Source of the DNA: Muribaculaceae bacterium
GTDB lineage: Bacteria > Bacteroidota > Bacteroidia > Bacteroidales > Muribaculaceae
Assembly: GCA_017547845.1 (NCBI GenBank)
Contig: JAFYNZ010000063.1
Coordinates: 1 to 57,891 of the forward strand
Direction of reading: 5' to 3'
DNA length: 57,891 nucleotides
The translations under genes were made by a program, and so were the position numbers. The notes beneath the pieces are model-generated. The model was given only the letters and a program-made list of their open reading frames with translations. It made no database searches and was not told the origin of the DNA. Below are positions 26,316-34,738 of the stretch, one piece after another. Position 1 is the stretch's first letter; every line of letters begins with the position of its first letter.

Positions 26316-28463
26316 CTATGTATTTAGTGTTAATGTGATTTTCTGTCCTTTCTTAACGCTTGCTCCCGGAGCGACGCTCTGCGACTGCACATAGCCCTTA
26401 CCCTTGACGACGACGCTAAGTCCTGCTCGTTCAAGGATGTTGATGGCTGATGCGACATCGTAGCCTCTTACGTCGGGCATTACGCCTGTCGAGTGCTTGC
26501 CGTTGGCCTTCATCTGCTTGGCACTCTGTGCGCCAAGGTCGTTCTTGACTTTGCCGACGTTGTGCTTGTCGGAAGCGTAGAGTGTCGGCATGGTGTTGTC
26601 GCGCTCGTCAGTGAAGTTGCTTGTATTGTTGAGCATACCGCGAGAGTATAGCTTGAGAGCGATGTTTTTGACCACTTGACCAGATGTGCGGTTGGCACTT
26701 GTTCCGCCTGATGCAAGCACCAGAGCCATGCAGCTATAGCGTGGCTTGTCGTAAGGGAAGAAGCCTGCGAATGCGTAGCGACGCTTGGCTTTGTTGTAAC
26801 CGATACCCGGTTCGACAGGGAATGCTGTACCGGTCTTACCGGCTATTTCGACGCGGTCGTCTTGCACCAATCGCGCTGTGCCGTGCTTGCCCCACACCAC
26901 TTCGCGGATACACTCTCTGACCTTGCGTGCTGTCTCCGGTGAGCAGATGCTTTCGCGGATGTAGTCGATAGGTATCACAGAGTCGTTGCCGTTCTCGTCG
27001 ATGAGCGAGTGGACGAGGTGAGGACGCACATATTTGCCGTCATTGGCCAATGCGTTGTAGATAGAGAGCATGTAGAGTGGCGGAATGGCTGTGTTGTAGC
27101 CATAAGCCTGACGAGCCAAGTCGAGGTGACGAGCTGTCATTGTGATGTTGCGACCTTTGGAGTCTTGAGGTAAGAGTTTGCGAATCTGAGGGATTTGCTC
27201 GCCCGCAATACCTGAGTTCATTTGGTCAAAGAAACCGATTGACGCCAAGCGGTCGTGGAATTTCGAGGGGTCTTCTCGATAGCCACGGAAGATGACGCGA
27301 GCAATGCCGGTGTTGGACGACATCTCGATGACTTGCTTCATGTCTTTGACGCTTGGAGCGTGAGGGTCGGATGTGCGTTGGAACGGACTGCAGTCTACTC
27401 TGTCGTGGACTGAGCGTACCAAGCCGTCTTCAAAGGCAATCATCAACGACAGTGGTTTCATTACAGAGCCCGGTTCGTAAGGCAATACGGCACGGTTGAG
27501 TGCTTCGATGTAGGTGCCTTTTTTGCTGCGTTCAAGGTTGGAGATAGCGCGAATTTCACCTGTCGCAACCTCCATGACGATGACTGTGCCCCACTCTGCG
27601 TTGCATTCTTGACACACCTTCATGAGTTCCTCTTCGGCTATGTCTTGAATGTCGATGTCGATAGTGGTGCGTATGTCGTAGCCTCGTTGAGCAGGCGTGT
27701 GAACCCAGTCGGTAAAGCCTCCTGTCAATGGTATCTTTGTCGCTTTGCCGGGCTTGCCGTAAAGCAATGAGTCGAGGTATTTTTCCAGACCCGAGTAGCC
27801 GTGGATTTCGCCTACAGAGTCGGTTGGGCTAAGTTTGACTACGACTTCGTTGACGCGACCGATGCTTCGTTTTGCCATCTTGCCGTAGGGGTACAATCGC
27901 ACGTTTTTAGCCTCACGGTATAGCGGAATACCGCCGTTCATGTCTTTGAAGAATGGGAAGTTGCGGATACGCTCATAGTCCTCCAAAGGCGCTTTTCGAC
28001 GCAGACGGAAGACGCGAGTGCGTTCTTTGGGGCTTTTGTTGATGGCCTCTCTCAAAGCCGGCTTCCATGAGTATTTCGCCACAGAATCGGGGTGTGTAAA
28101 CTGTGGGCGGCGAGGGTAGTAGTAGTCAAGCGAATCTGCAAGACTGTCGACTGAAGCCCAGTTGATTTTGTTGGCTGGTTTGATTTTGGGGTGTTGAAGG
28201 TCGATGGAGATGTCGTAGACCTCCAAGTTGCATGCCAAGATAGAGCCGTCGTGAGCCAAGATGCTGCCACGTTCAGGCTTGATGATGGTGGTGTCGGACA
28301 AAGCTTTCTCTGCATCTGCTCGCCATTCGTCTGCTCGGAAGATGGTGGTATCGAGCATTTTTAGGATGATAAGCAGCGACAGCAGAAGCAAGGCAGCGAC
28401 TATAATTGCAAATCGCAACAGGGTGCGAGCTTGATTGCTTGAAAGTTTGTGTGGTTTTTTCAT
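26316..28463 (-). CDS. ftsI: Penicillin-binding protein 3 / FtsI transpeptidase with PASTA domain
   Basis: FtsI is the septal D,D-transpeptidase partnering FtsW. The 715-aa protein has an N-terminal membrane anchor (about 15-35) and a dimerisation region. The transpeptidase domain has SVMK (333-336), SSN (382-384) and KTG (543-545), so all three active-site motifs are present. One PASTA domain follows at the C-terminus (about 663-715, starting MPDVRG), typical of Bacteroidetes FtsI and absent from E. coli FtsI. It follows the ftsL-like gene by only 6 bp. Confidence 0.96.
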   Translation of the reverse strand: MKKPHKLSSNQARTLLRFAIIVAALLLLSLLIILKMLDTTIFRADEWRADAEKALSDTTIIKPERGSILAHDGSILACNLEVYDISIDLQHPKIKPANKINWASVDSLADSLDYYYPRRPQFTHPDSVAKYSWKPALREAINKSPKERTRVFRLRRKAPLEDYERIRNFPFFKDMNGGIPLYREAKNVRLYPYGKMAKRSIGRVNEVVVKLSPTDSVGEIHGYSGLEKYLDSLLYGKPGKATKIPLTGGFTDWVHTPAQRGYDIRTTIDIDIQDIAEEELMKVCQECNAEWGTVIVMEVATGEIRAISNLERSKKGTYIEALNRAVLPYEPGSVMKPLSLMIAFEDGLVRSVHDRVDCSPFQRTSDPHAPSVKDMKQVIEMSSNTGIARVIFRGYREDPSKFHDRLASIGFFDQMNSGIAGEQIPQIRKLLPQDSKGRNITMTARHLDLARQAYGYNTAIPPLYMLSIYNALANDGKYVRPHLVHSLIDENGNDSVIPIDYIRESICSPETARKVRECIREVVWGKHGTARLVQDDRVEIAGKTGTAFPVEPGIGYNKAKRRYAFAGFFPYDKPRYSCMALVLASGGTSANRTSGQVVKNIALKLYSRGMLNNTSNFTDERDNTMPTLYASDKHNVGKVKNDLGAQSAKQMKANGKHSTGVMPDVRGYDVASAINILERAGLSVVVKGKGYVQSQSVAPGASVKKGQKITLTLNT

Positions 28464-28469
28464 AGTCGT

Positions 28470-28823
28470 TTAATTTTTTGTGTTTCGGTAGATTTCGTAG
28501 GGTGGTTGCTCTTGAAAGTAGAGGTTTAAGCCTTTTTCGCTCACCATGCGTCGCATCTCCGTCTCGCGGATAAGACTCATGTAGAGTGATTTCTGATGCA
28601 ATTTGTAGCTCTCTGCACGCTTTAGTTCTGTGTTAAGTCGGTTGATTTCTTCCATCTTCGACTGCGTGCTATAGCGCATGCCGATAAGACCGATTACGGA
28701 AATCAGCGTAATAATCAGTAGCCAAGCATTCTTTTTGAAGAACTCCAACGGCACACCGCGCCCTTGCACAATGCTGGTGGCGATTGAGTTGGTCTTCTTT
28801 TTGGTTGTTGTCTTTTTTGCCAT
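28470..28823 (-). CDS. ftsL: FtsL-like bitopic divisome protein
   Basis: A 117-aa protein with a Lys/Thr-rich cytoplasmic start (MAKKTTTKKK) and one membrane helix at about residues 34-52. A periplasmic coiled-coil-like segment follows (STQSKMEEINRLNTELKRAE). The topology, size and position between rsmH (27 bp) and ftsI (6 bp) match FtsL of other Bacteroidetes. FtsL proteins share little sequence, so the call rests on topology and synteny. FtsL would link FtsQ and FtsB to activation of FtsWI. Confidence 0.85.
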   Translation of the reverse strand: MAKKTTTKKKTNSIATSIVQGRGVPLEFFKKNAWLLIITLISVIGLIGMRYSTQSKMEEINRLNTELKRAESYKLHQKSLYMSLIRETEMRRMVSEKGLNLYFQEQPPYEIYRNTKN

Positions 28824-28850
28824 GTCTGTCAGTTATGTTTTGAGTTTGAT

Positions 28851-29768
28851 TTATTCGTTGACAATCAGTTCGGCAACACGTAGTTTTGCACTTCTTGAGC
28901 GAGGGTTGCGATCGATTTCTTCCTGTGACGGAGCGACTGCGCCCTTGGTGATTTGACGCCACGGAGTGTTGACTTTGCCGAAGAAGTCTTTGTCGACGAT
29001 GCCTTCGGTGTTGCCTGTCTTGATGAAGTTTTTGACCATTCGGTCTTCAAGTGAGTGGTAGGTGAGTACGACGAGTCGTCCGCCCGGGCGGAGCACTTCA
29101 AGTGTCGACTCAAGAAATCGCTTGAGTGCATCCATTTCGCCGTTAACCTCAATGCGGAGGGCTTGGAATATCTGAGCGAGCTCTTTTTTCTCTTGCTTGG
29201 GGTTGATGAGTGGTCGGATCACATCGAGCAATTGACCGGTAGTCGTCACAGGCTTGTTTTCGCGAGCCTTGAGGATGGCTCTGACGATTGGCATCGGACG
29301 GCGCATGTCGCCATAGTCGGCCATGATGCGTAGCAATTGCTCTTCGGTGTAGGTGTTGACCACTTGTGCGGCGTCGACGCGTGCAGAGCGGTTCATACGC
29401 ATGTCAAGCGGAGCATCTGCACGGAATGAAAATCCTCGTTCCGCTTCGTCGAAGTGGTGAAACGATACACCCAAGTCGCCAAGTATGCCATCGACTTTGT
29501 CGACCTTGTGGAAGCGCATGAAATTGGTCAGGTAACGGAAATTGCTGTGTACAAATGTAAATCTCGGATCCTCTATGCGATTAGCATAGGCATCGAGATC
29601 TTGGTCGAATGAGAAGAGTCTTCCACCCTCTCCGAGCTGCTTTACGATAGCACGAGAGTGACCACCACCTCCGAAGGTGACGTCGACATATGTTCCCGAC
29701 GGGCTAATCTGCAGTCCGTCAATGCATTCCTGCAACATCGCAGGTATGTGATAAACCGGTTTTTCCAT
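28851..29768 (-). CDS. rsmH: 16S rRNA m4C1402 methyltransferase RsmH (MraW)
   Basis: RsmH N4-methylates C1402 of 16S rRNA using SAM. I use the ATG at 29768 (MEKPVYHIPAML); a TTG three codons upstream is less likely. The 305-aa protein shows HIPAMLQECID, DVTFGGGGHSRAI (SAM motif I), the FDQDLDA segment, DLGVSFHHFDEAERGFSF and, near the C-terminus, LVVLTYHSLEDRMVK. It heads the dcw run. The mraZ regulator gene that usually precedes it is not found in the adjacent stretch. Confidence 0.97.
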   Translation of the reverse strand: MEKPVYHIPAMLQECIDGLQISPSGTYVDVTFGGGGHSRAIVKQLGEGGRLFSFDQDLDAYANRIEDPRFTFVHSNFRYLTNFMRFHKVDKVDGILGDLGVSFHHFDEAERGFSFRADAPLDMRMNRSARVDAAQVVNTYTEEQLLRIMADYGDMRRPMPIVRAILKARENKPVTTTGQLLDVIRPLINPKQEKKELAQIFQALRIEVNGEMDALKRFLESTLEVLRPGGRLVVLTYHSLEDRMVKNFIKTGNTEGIVDKDFFGKVNTPWRQITKGAVAPSQEEIDRNPRSRSAKLRVAELIVNE

Positions 29769-29809
29769 TGTTCTCAACTATAGTTTTTGCGCATTCCTCA
29801 ATTTCGGTG

Positions 29810-29817
29810 TAAAGTTA
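29810..29817 (-). promoter_or_regulatory. Weak candidate -7 element for the dcw run
   Basis: The minus strand reads TAACTTTA, one base off TAnnTTTG, about 42 bp upstream of the rsmH ATG. No TTG/TTTG is seen 19-21 bp upstream. Listed only because a promoter must exist in this region. Confidence 0.25.
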
Positions 29818-29941
29818 AGAAATTTCGCAAAGAATTTACATATCAAAACTGTAATTTTTTCGTCTTGTCATAAAAAAACTTATCAACAAGCCTCTTTTAT
29901 TTAGTATTTTAGCACCAATTGTTGCCCTCAAGGATTAGGCA

Positions 29942-30052
29942 ATGGAGCTATTTCTATCATTTGGAATTGTTAATTTTCTATTGACATTTGCACTTTTCGC
30001 AGTCTTCTTCCGGAGATTTTCGTCTCCCTGTAAGTGTCTAAAAAATGAATAG
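29942..30052 (+). CDS. Possible 36-aa single-helix membrane peptide
   Basis: An ATG-initiated 36-codon ORF. Residues 2-23 are almost entirely hydrophobic (MELFLSFGIVNFLLTFALF), followed by a positive RR pair and a short Cys-containing tail. This fits a small inner-membrane peptide with the tail inside. The stretch is AT-rich, which favours chance Phe/Leu codons. No full promoter or conservation can be shown. Treat as a candidate only. Confidence 0.2.
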   Translation: MELFLSFGIVNFLLTFALFAVFFRRFSSPCKCLKNE

Positions 30053-30413
30053 CATTTATAGTAATAATATTATTTATAGAAATCGCAAAGTATCAAATCT
30101 GATAGCGATGCAGTGAGCCTTATCCGTTTTATGAATAGTCGTGATTGTATGCCGGTCGATGTCTTGATGGAGCGTTCTATGGCGAGAGTTATTGCGCTTT
30201 GTATCAATCTGATGAAGCACCGAGCAGTTTGCTTGCACAGTCGCATCTTAGAGCATACTCATTGAGACGTATTTTATGATCTTCATTGGTAGTATTAAGC
30301 TGTTATCGGTCCATTTTTCTCGTTACACGTCCCATTCCCCTATTTGCATAAAAATCACCAATAACTATGCCGAATTGCAATCCTTGTTGTCAAGGTGTTG
30401 CGATAGCTTCCTC

Positions 30414-30453
30414 ACAAAAAAATAATCGGCATCGATGGAGGATCGGTGCCGAT
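30414..30453 (-). terminator. Terminator of the PQQ lipoprotein-hydrolase operon
   Basis: On the minus strand ATCGGCA...TGCCGAT arms (7 bp, 30425-30431 with 30447-30453) enclose an inner ATCG/CGAT stem and are followed by TTATTTTTTTG. It begins 9 bp past the hydrolase stop codon. Confidence 0.8.
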
Positions 30454-30461
30454 ATGGAAGG

Positions 30462-31472
30462 TTAGCGTTTCTTGCTACTCTTTTTGCGTTTGGAGGATTT
30501 ACGCTTTGCAGATTTTTTCTTCGATGATTTCTTCTTTGAAGAGGAGAGTTTGAGCCCCTTGTAGGCGTTGTTGAGAGTTTGGTTGGTGATTACAATCTCT
30601 TTGTCGACTTGACGAGGAGCATCGAGCAGTGAGTGGCGTAGGAGCCATTCGTAGGTCTCCGGGATATAGAACATACGAGCGAGACGGCCATGGTTGACAC
30701 CCGCCCATTCGTCGTAGCGCAGCAGAGGTGTCTCTCCGGCTTTTTTCATTGCGTTGACCACTTTGCGTGACTCCCCTACTCCCACGGCACGGTCGGCTGT
30801 GCCATGGATAATCCACAAAGGAACACTGTTGAGACCGCTATAATCCTTTACTGACCCTCCGCCACAAAGTGCCATGGCAGCAGCCACGTGTTGAGGATAG
30901 GTAGCTACGAAGTCGATAGTGCCGTAGCCTCCGAGGCTCATGCCGAGCACATAGATGCGAGTGGTGTCGATCGGACAGTTGTTGATGGCCCAATCCATAA
31001 TGTCGGCTACTTTCGATGGTTTCCACGCTCCGCCCGGGTTTTGTGGTGCGACGACATATGCATCAAGGTCTCGACCACCTTTAATCGCCGCCATTGTGCC
31101 ATAACTCATCACGCGGTCGAGGTTGGTGCCACAGAGACTTTGACCATGAAGGAATATGATGAGCGGTTTCTTATCAGATGGCATGATGACGGTGGTGTCG
31201 TTTGTCGCTTTAACTATGCTGTCGCAAGCATTTACGATTGAGGTGTCGCACGACTGTGAACAGATGGTGTCGCTCTTTGCTTGAGTTAAACTGTCGCATG
31301 GAGCCACAGTGTCGGTCTCTGCTTTGACTTTTGTGGCTTTTTTGTCCGGCTCATATAGCCAGAAGTTATAGCCATTTTTTACTTTGCCACGCATGGCTGT
31401 GATTTTGGCTTCGCTTGCGATTGAACAGGCGAATGCTATAAAGAGAAGCGTTGCTAATGTCTTGATTTTCAT
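30462..31472 (-). CDS. Secreted alpha/beta hydrolase (esterase) with Lys/Ser-rich tail
   Basis: A 336-aa exported hydrolase. Residues 1-22 look like a Sec signal peptide. A Thr/Asp/Ser-rich linker with several Cys (about 44-100) precedes the catalytic domain. That domain has an oxyanion FLHG motif (107-110), nucleophile Ser179 in GMSLGG, probable acid Asp227 in HGTADRAVG, and His261 in NHGRL. This is the pattern of polysaccharide-linked esterases and dienelactone hydrolase-like enzymes; the substrate cannot be told. The last 25 residues are nearly all Lys, Ser and Arg, which is odd for a secreted enzyme and may bind a polyanion. Its ATG overlaps the stop of the PQQ-propeller lipoprotein gene (ATGA). 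Confidence 0.85.
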   Translation of the reverse strand: MKIKTLATLLFIAFACSIASEAKITAMRGKVKNGYNFWLYEPDKKATKVKAETDTVAPCDSLTQAKSDTICSQSCDTSIVNACDSIVKATNDTTVIMPSDKKPLIIFLHGQSLCGTNLDRVMSYGTMAAIKGGRDLDAYVVAPQNPGGAWKPSKVADIMDWAINNCPIDTTRIYVLGMSLGGYGTIDFVATYPQHVAAAMALCGGGSVKDYSGLNSVPLWIIHGTADRAVGVGESRKVVNAMKKAGETPLLRYDEWAGVNHGRLARMFYIPETYEWLLRHSLLDAPRQVDKEIVITNQTLNNAYKGLKLSSSKKKSSKKKSAKRKSSKRKKSSKKR

Positions 31473-33076
31473 TGGATTGATAGTTTGTAAATTTCTTGAC
31501 CTCGTGAGCCCACGATTATGCAGCTGTCGACTGCGATAGGTGATGACTCAAAGTTATTGCCGATTTGTGAGCGATGTAGCACTTTACCGTCCTTACCGCT
31601 GATGATGTAGATGTTGCCATAGGTGTCGCCGGTGACGATAAACATCTCTGACTTTTCGTTGTAGAATGCCACCGGTGATGACCATGAATAGAATTTCAAA
31701 GGTGTGCGATAGCGTATTTCGCCGGTCGCTTTGTCAAATGCGATGAGGTTGCACCAGTTGTCCGGTTGCATTGGGCTGATATTGCTGAATATGAGTCCTT
31801 CGCAATCGCCGTGACCAATGAGTGGAGTGGCAAACATGCCCCCTTCGGTGGTCTTGCCAAGTTCTGCTTTGCGACCTTCGATTTTTTGCTCCCACACGAC
31901 TTCTCCGGTCAGTCCGTTGAGTTTGACAAAGTAGCAGAAACCATTGTCGCCTTGCTTGTCGATTTCACAACCGGTATAGATGAATGGGGTGCCGTTTTCT
32001 TCTTCTACAACGATGGTTGCGTCGGTGTCGTCATGGTTGCGGTAGTGCCATACAGGACGCATTGTCTCGAGGTTTACAGCTACGATATTGCCGTGATTAT
32101 CTGAGAGATAGCCATAGTTGCGACTGACTGCCATAGAGGATTCGAATCCGGGTGCAGCGCCATTGATGCGATAACGAAGTGTGGAGTGCAGACGCACTGT
32201 GTCGCCATTGGTCCATAGCTTGTAGAGAGTGCCATTTTCGCCCGGTCGGAACATGAATTGACCGACTCTGACAGGCGATGAGTCATAGGCTCCCCAGCCT
32301 CTCCATGCCTTGGAGTCGCGACCAAATGTGTCGACTCGACGATGGTCGAAGAGGTTGACGATAAGTGCTCCGAATGGCTGTCGTGCAGGCACTCCGTGAC
32401 CAATATAGAGGTTGCCACAGTAGGTCGGGTCGAGCGACATTGTGCCCTTGATGGGGTTGCCGACGTTGTAGGATTTGCGAGATGCTTTGCCTGTCAGGTA
32501 GTCGATAAAATAGACTTTACCACAAAGTGATCCGACGATTATTTCGCGATTTGAAAGGTGGTCGGTCACATATTCTGAAGCCGATGTGCGAATGTGATTT
32601 AGTTGCTCGTTGTCCCACTCGGCAAGCAAGGGTTGGCCGGTCCATCCGGTGCCGCCACCCCAGACTCCGTAGTCGGTGCGAGTGGTATCAACGTCTGTCT
32701 TGAACACCCATTCCACGTTGACTTTTGATGGTGTGCCCTTCACTCTCCCGCTGAATGGCATATTTCGCGTCGGTGCTCCTCTAAAGGTCAAAATGCCTGG
32801 TGACTTTTCATAGTAGTCGGTGAGTTGTAGCAGACTGCCTGAGATATCGTTCAGAAAGGTGTCAACGCGAAAGTCGACTTGCTTGACCGAACTTAGCATT
32901 GTGTCGGGATACGCCATAATGATTGGCTCATCGGTTGTCATTACGCATGCCGTTGAGTCAACAGAAGCATCATTTGCTTGGTTGCTGTCTGCGCCATCTT
33001 TGCTCCCTGAAGCACAACTTGCTACAAGCGTGGCACATGCACACGATGTCAAAAAATGTCTGAGAAATTTATTCAT
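31469..33076 (-). CDS. PQQ-like beta-propeller lipoprotein
   Basis: A 535-aa protein with a lipoprotein signal peptide: hydrophobic start and lipobox LVASC with Cys21. A Gly/Asp/Ser-rich linker follows. The rest shows repeated propeller-type segments, for example IIVGSLCGKVYFIDYLTGK, EMFIVTGDTYGNIYIISG and CIIVGSRGQEIYKL. These match PQQ-like WD-type repeats as in BamB-like and related proteins. It is too long and too different to call BamB. It is translationally coupled to the downstream secreted hydrolase, suggesting a shared envelope role. Confidence 0.82.
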   Translation of the reverse strand: MNKFLRHFLTSCACATLVASCASGSKDGADSNQANDASVDSTACVMTTDEPIIMAYPDTMLSSVKQVDFRVDTFLNDISGSLLQLTDYYEKSPGILTFRGAPTRNMPFSGRVKGTPSKVNVEWVFKTDVDTTRTDYGVWGGGTGWTGQPLLAEWDNEQLNHIRTSASEYVTDHLSNREIIVGSLCGKVYFIDYLTGKASRKSYNVGNPIKGTMSLDPTYCGNLYIGHGVPARQPFGALIVNLFDHRRVDTFGRDSKAWRGWGAYDSSPVRVGQFMFRPGENGTLYKLWTNGDTVRLHSTLRYRINGAAPGFESSMAVSRNYGYLSDNHGNIVAVNLETMRPVWHYRNHDDTDATIVVEEENGTPFIYTGCEIDKQGDNGFCYFVKLNGLTGEVVWEQKIEGRKAELGKTTEGGMFATPLIGHGDCEGLIFSNISPMQPDNWCNLIAFDKATGEIRYRTPLKFYSWSSPVAFYNEKSEMFIVTGDTYGNIYIISGKDGKVLHRSQIGNNFESSPIAVDSCIIVGSRGQEIYKLSIQ

Positions 33077-33152
33077 TATAGTTGATATTCGATTTTCTTA
33101 TCTGTTTTGTATTTGAGAGTTAAGTGATTGTAATTAGTTGAATACTTGGTGG

Positions 33153-34706
33153 TTATTCTTCTATCGCCCAGCGGTCGATAGACTTTGTTTCGGCAGAGAA
33201 ATTCACGCCGATTTTGTACACTTTTTTGTCACTGCTGAGGAATGGCAAGGCATATCCTTTGTCGTTGATTTGTTGTAATGCATCTTCGGCAGTGCCATCG
33301 AGTTTGAACTCCATAACATAGACATAGTCATAGGTCTCGAGCACCATATCGATGCGACCTGCTGCAGTCTGATATTCTGCCTTGACATAGAAGCCCATAA
33401 GTCGGGTGAGTAGGTATATCACGTTATGGTAGTGACGCTCGCGATCGCCACCATGCACCAAGAGGTAAGGAGTGTCGGCAAAAAGCGACTGCAAGCGTGT
33501 CATGAACTCCTCTACTCGACCACCTCGCAAGTCTTGCACAAATCTGCGCAAGTCGAATGTGTTGTGGCGTTTGTTTTGCGTGTAATATGGCAATAAGAAT
33601 CGTATAAAACCCTCCTTCACTTCTCGATTTGGGTAACAAAGAGTGAAGGTGTTAAATTCTTTGTCGTAGCTCTTAATCGTGAGGTATCCACTTTGGAAAA
33701 TCACCGGCAGAGGATTGTCGTTGTCGAATATGCAATCGAGTACATCTGTAGTCACCTCTTCGCTTGTCAAAGCAGCAAGATCGTAGTCACAGTTACGAAG
33801 CATGTCGACCAATAGGGTAGGTGTTCCGGTTTCAAACCAATAGTCGCGGAATTGCCTGTTTTTAAGAGTATTAAGGACGCTGAACGGATTGTAGATCCCT
33901 TCCGAATTCTGACAGAAATGATAGCCGTCATAGTCTTCTCGGAGTTTATCGTAGGCTTCCTCTTTAGTCATTCCGTTATCTTGTGCGAGCTCCTCAATTT
34001 GCAGGTCAAAATACTGATGCAACTCGTCGTTTGTAATGCCACAAATACCGGTGTAGTTTTTTAGCATCGAGATGTCTTCCAGATTGTTGAGGTCAGAGAA
34101 GACGCTGACTTTGCCGAATTTGGTGACGCCTGTAAGGAGAGCAAATTTAATGTACTTATCGCAGCTCTTGAGGTTGCCATAAAATGCCTTCAGAGTGCCT
34201 CTATAGTCGTCGAGAAGGTCATCGTTGCCATATGCCTGAAGCAATGGTTTGTCATACTCGTCAATGAGCACAACCACTTGTCGACCAGTCTTTTCGTAAG
34301 CGCGTTGCATCACCCCGCCGAAACGCATACCAAGAGACTTTTCGGTCTCTACGATGCCATAAGTTTGTTCCCATTGAGACACGGCATTATTCAGAATGTC
34401 GGTCAAGGCTTCCGGAGTGTCATATTTTTGTGAATTGAGGTCGAGATGAAGAATAGGGTACTGAGTCCACTCCGTTTCCAATTTCTCAAGAGCAAGACCT
34501 TCAAATAGGTCCTTACGGCCACTGAGGTAAGCCTCGATGGTCGACATGAGCAAAGACTTTCCGAATCGTCTCGGACGACTCAAGAAATAGTAGCAACCAC
34601 GGTCGACAAGGTCATAAATATATTTGGTCTTGTCGATATAGACATACCCTCCTTGTCGAAGTTTTTCGAATTGTTGTATTCCTACAGGAAATTTCATCTC
34701 GCTCAT
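33153..34706 (-). CDS. AAA-ATPase / PD-(D/E)XK nuclease-like protein, copy 1
   Basis: A 517-aa protein of the AAA-ATPase-like plus PDDEXK-9 (DUF1703) group, abundant in Bacteroidetes gut bacteria and of unknown function. The N-terminal ATPase domain has a P-loop variant SRPRRFGKSL (43-52) and Walker B VVLIDEYDKPL (144-154). The C-terminal domain has D453 in GRIDMVLE and E466-x-K468 in MEFK, the nuclease-fold core. It is a tandem near-duplicate of the next gene (32-bp gap). No mobile-element ends were seen. Confidence 0.88.
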   Translation of the reverse strand: MSEMKFPVGIQQFEKLRQGGYVYIDKTKYIYDLVDRGCYYFLSRPRRFGKSLLMSTIEAYLSGRKDLFEGLALEKLETEWTQYPILHLDLNSQKYDTPEALTDILNNAVSQWEQTYGIVETEKSLGMRFGGVMQRAYEKTGRQVVVLIDEYDKPLLQAYGNDDLLDDYRGTLKAFYGNLKSCDKYIKFALLTGVTKFGKVSVFSDLNNLEDISMLKNYTGICGITNDELHQYFDLQIEELAQDNGMTKEEAYDKLREDYDGYHFCQNSEGIYNPFSVLNTLKNRQFRDYWFETGTPTLLVDMLRNCDYDLAALTSEEVTTDVLDCIFDNDNPLPVIFQSGYLTIKSYDKEFNTFTLCYPNREVKEGFIRFLLPYYTQNKRHNTFDLRRFVQDLRGGRVEEFMTRLQSLFADTPYLLVHGGDRERHYHNVIYLLTRLMGFYVKAEYQTAAGRIDMVLETYDYVYVMEFKLDGTAEDALQQINDKGYALPFLSSDKKVYKIGVNFSAETKSIDRWAIEE

Positions 34707-34738
34707 TATAATATAAATCTAATTGACTGATTACTAAT

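Larger units (their letters stand above)
29769..30461. other. Gene-poor stretch upstream of the dcw cluster
   Basis: About 690 bp with no recognisable gene where mraZ would be expected. It must contain the promoter for the dcw run. The best -7-like element on the minus strand is TAACTTTA at 29810-29817, one mismatch from consensus and without a well-spaced -33. On the plus strand a 36-codon ORF (29942-30052) could encode a single membrane helix, and another 44-codon ORF lies at 30131-30265. The right end holds the terminator of the hydrolase gene (30414-30453). Confidence 0.5.

Noticed and set aside
30131-30265. 44-codon plus-strand ORF in the gene-poor stretch upstream of dcw
   Set aside because: No promoter, no recognisable feature, and composition not distinct from non-coding sequence; mentioned only in a finding.
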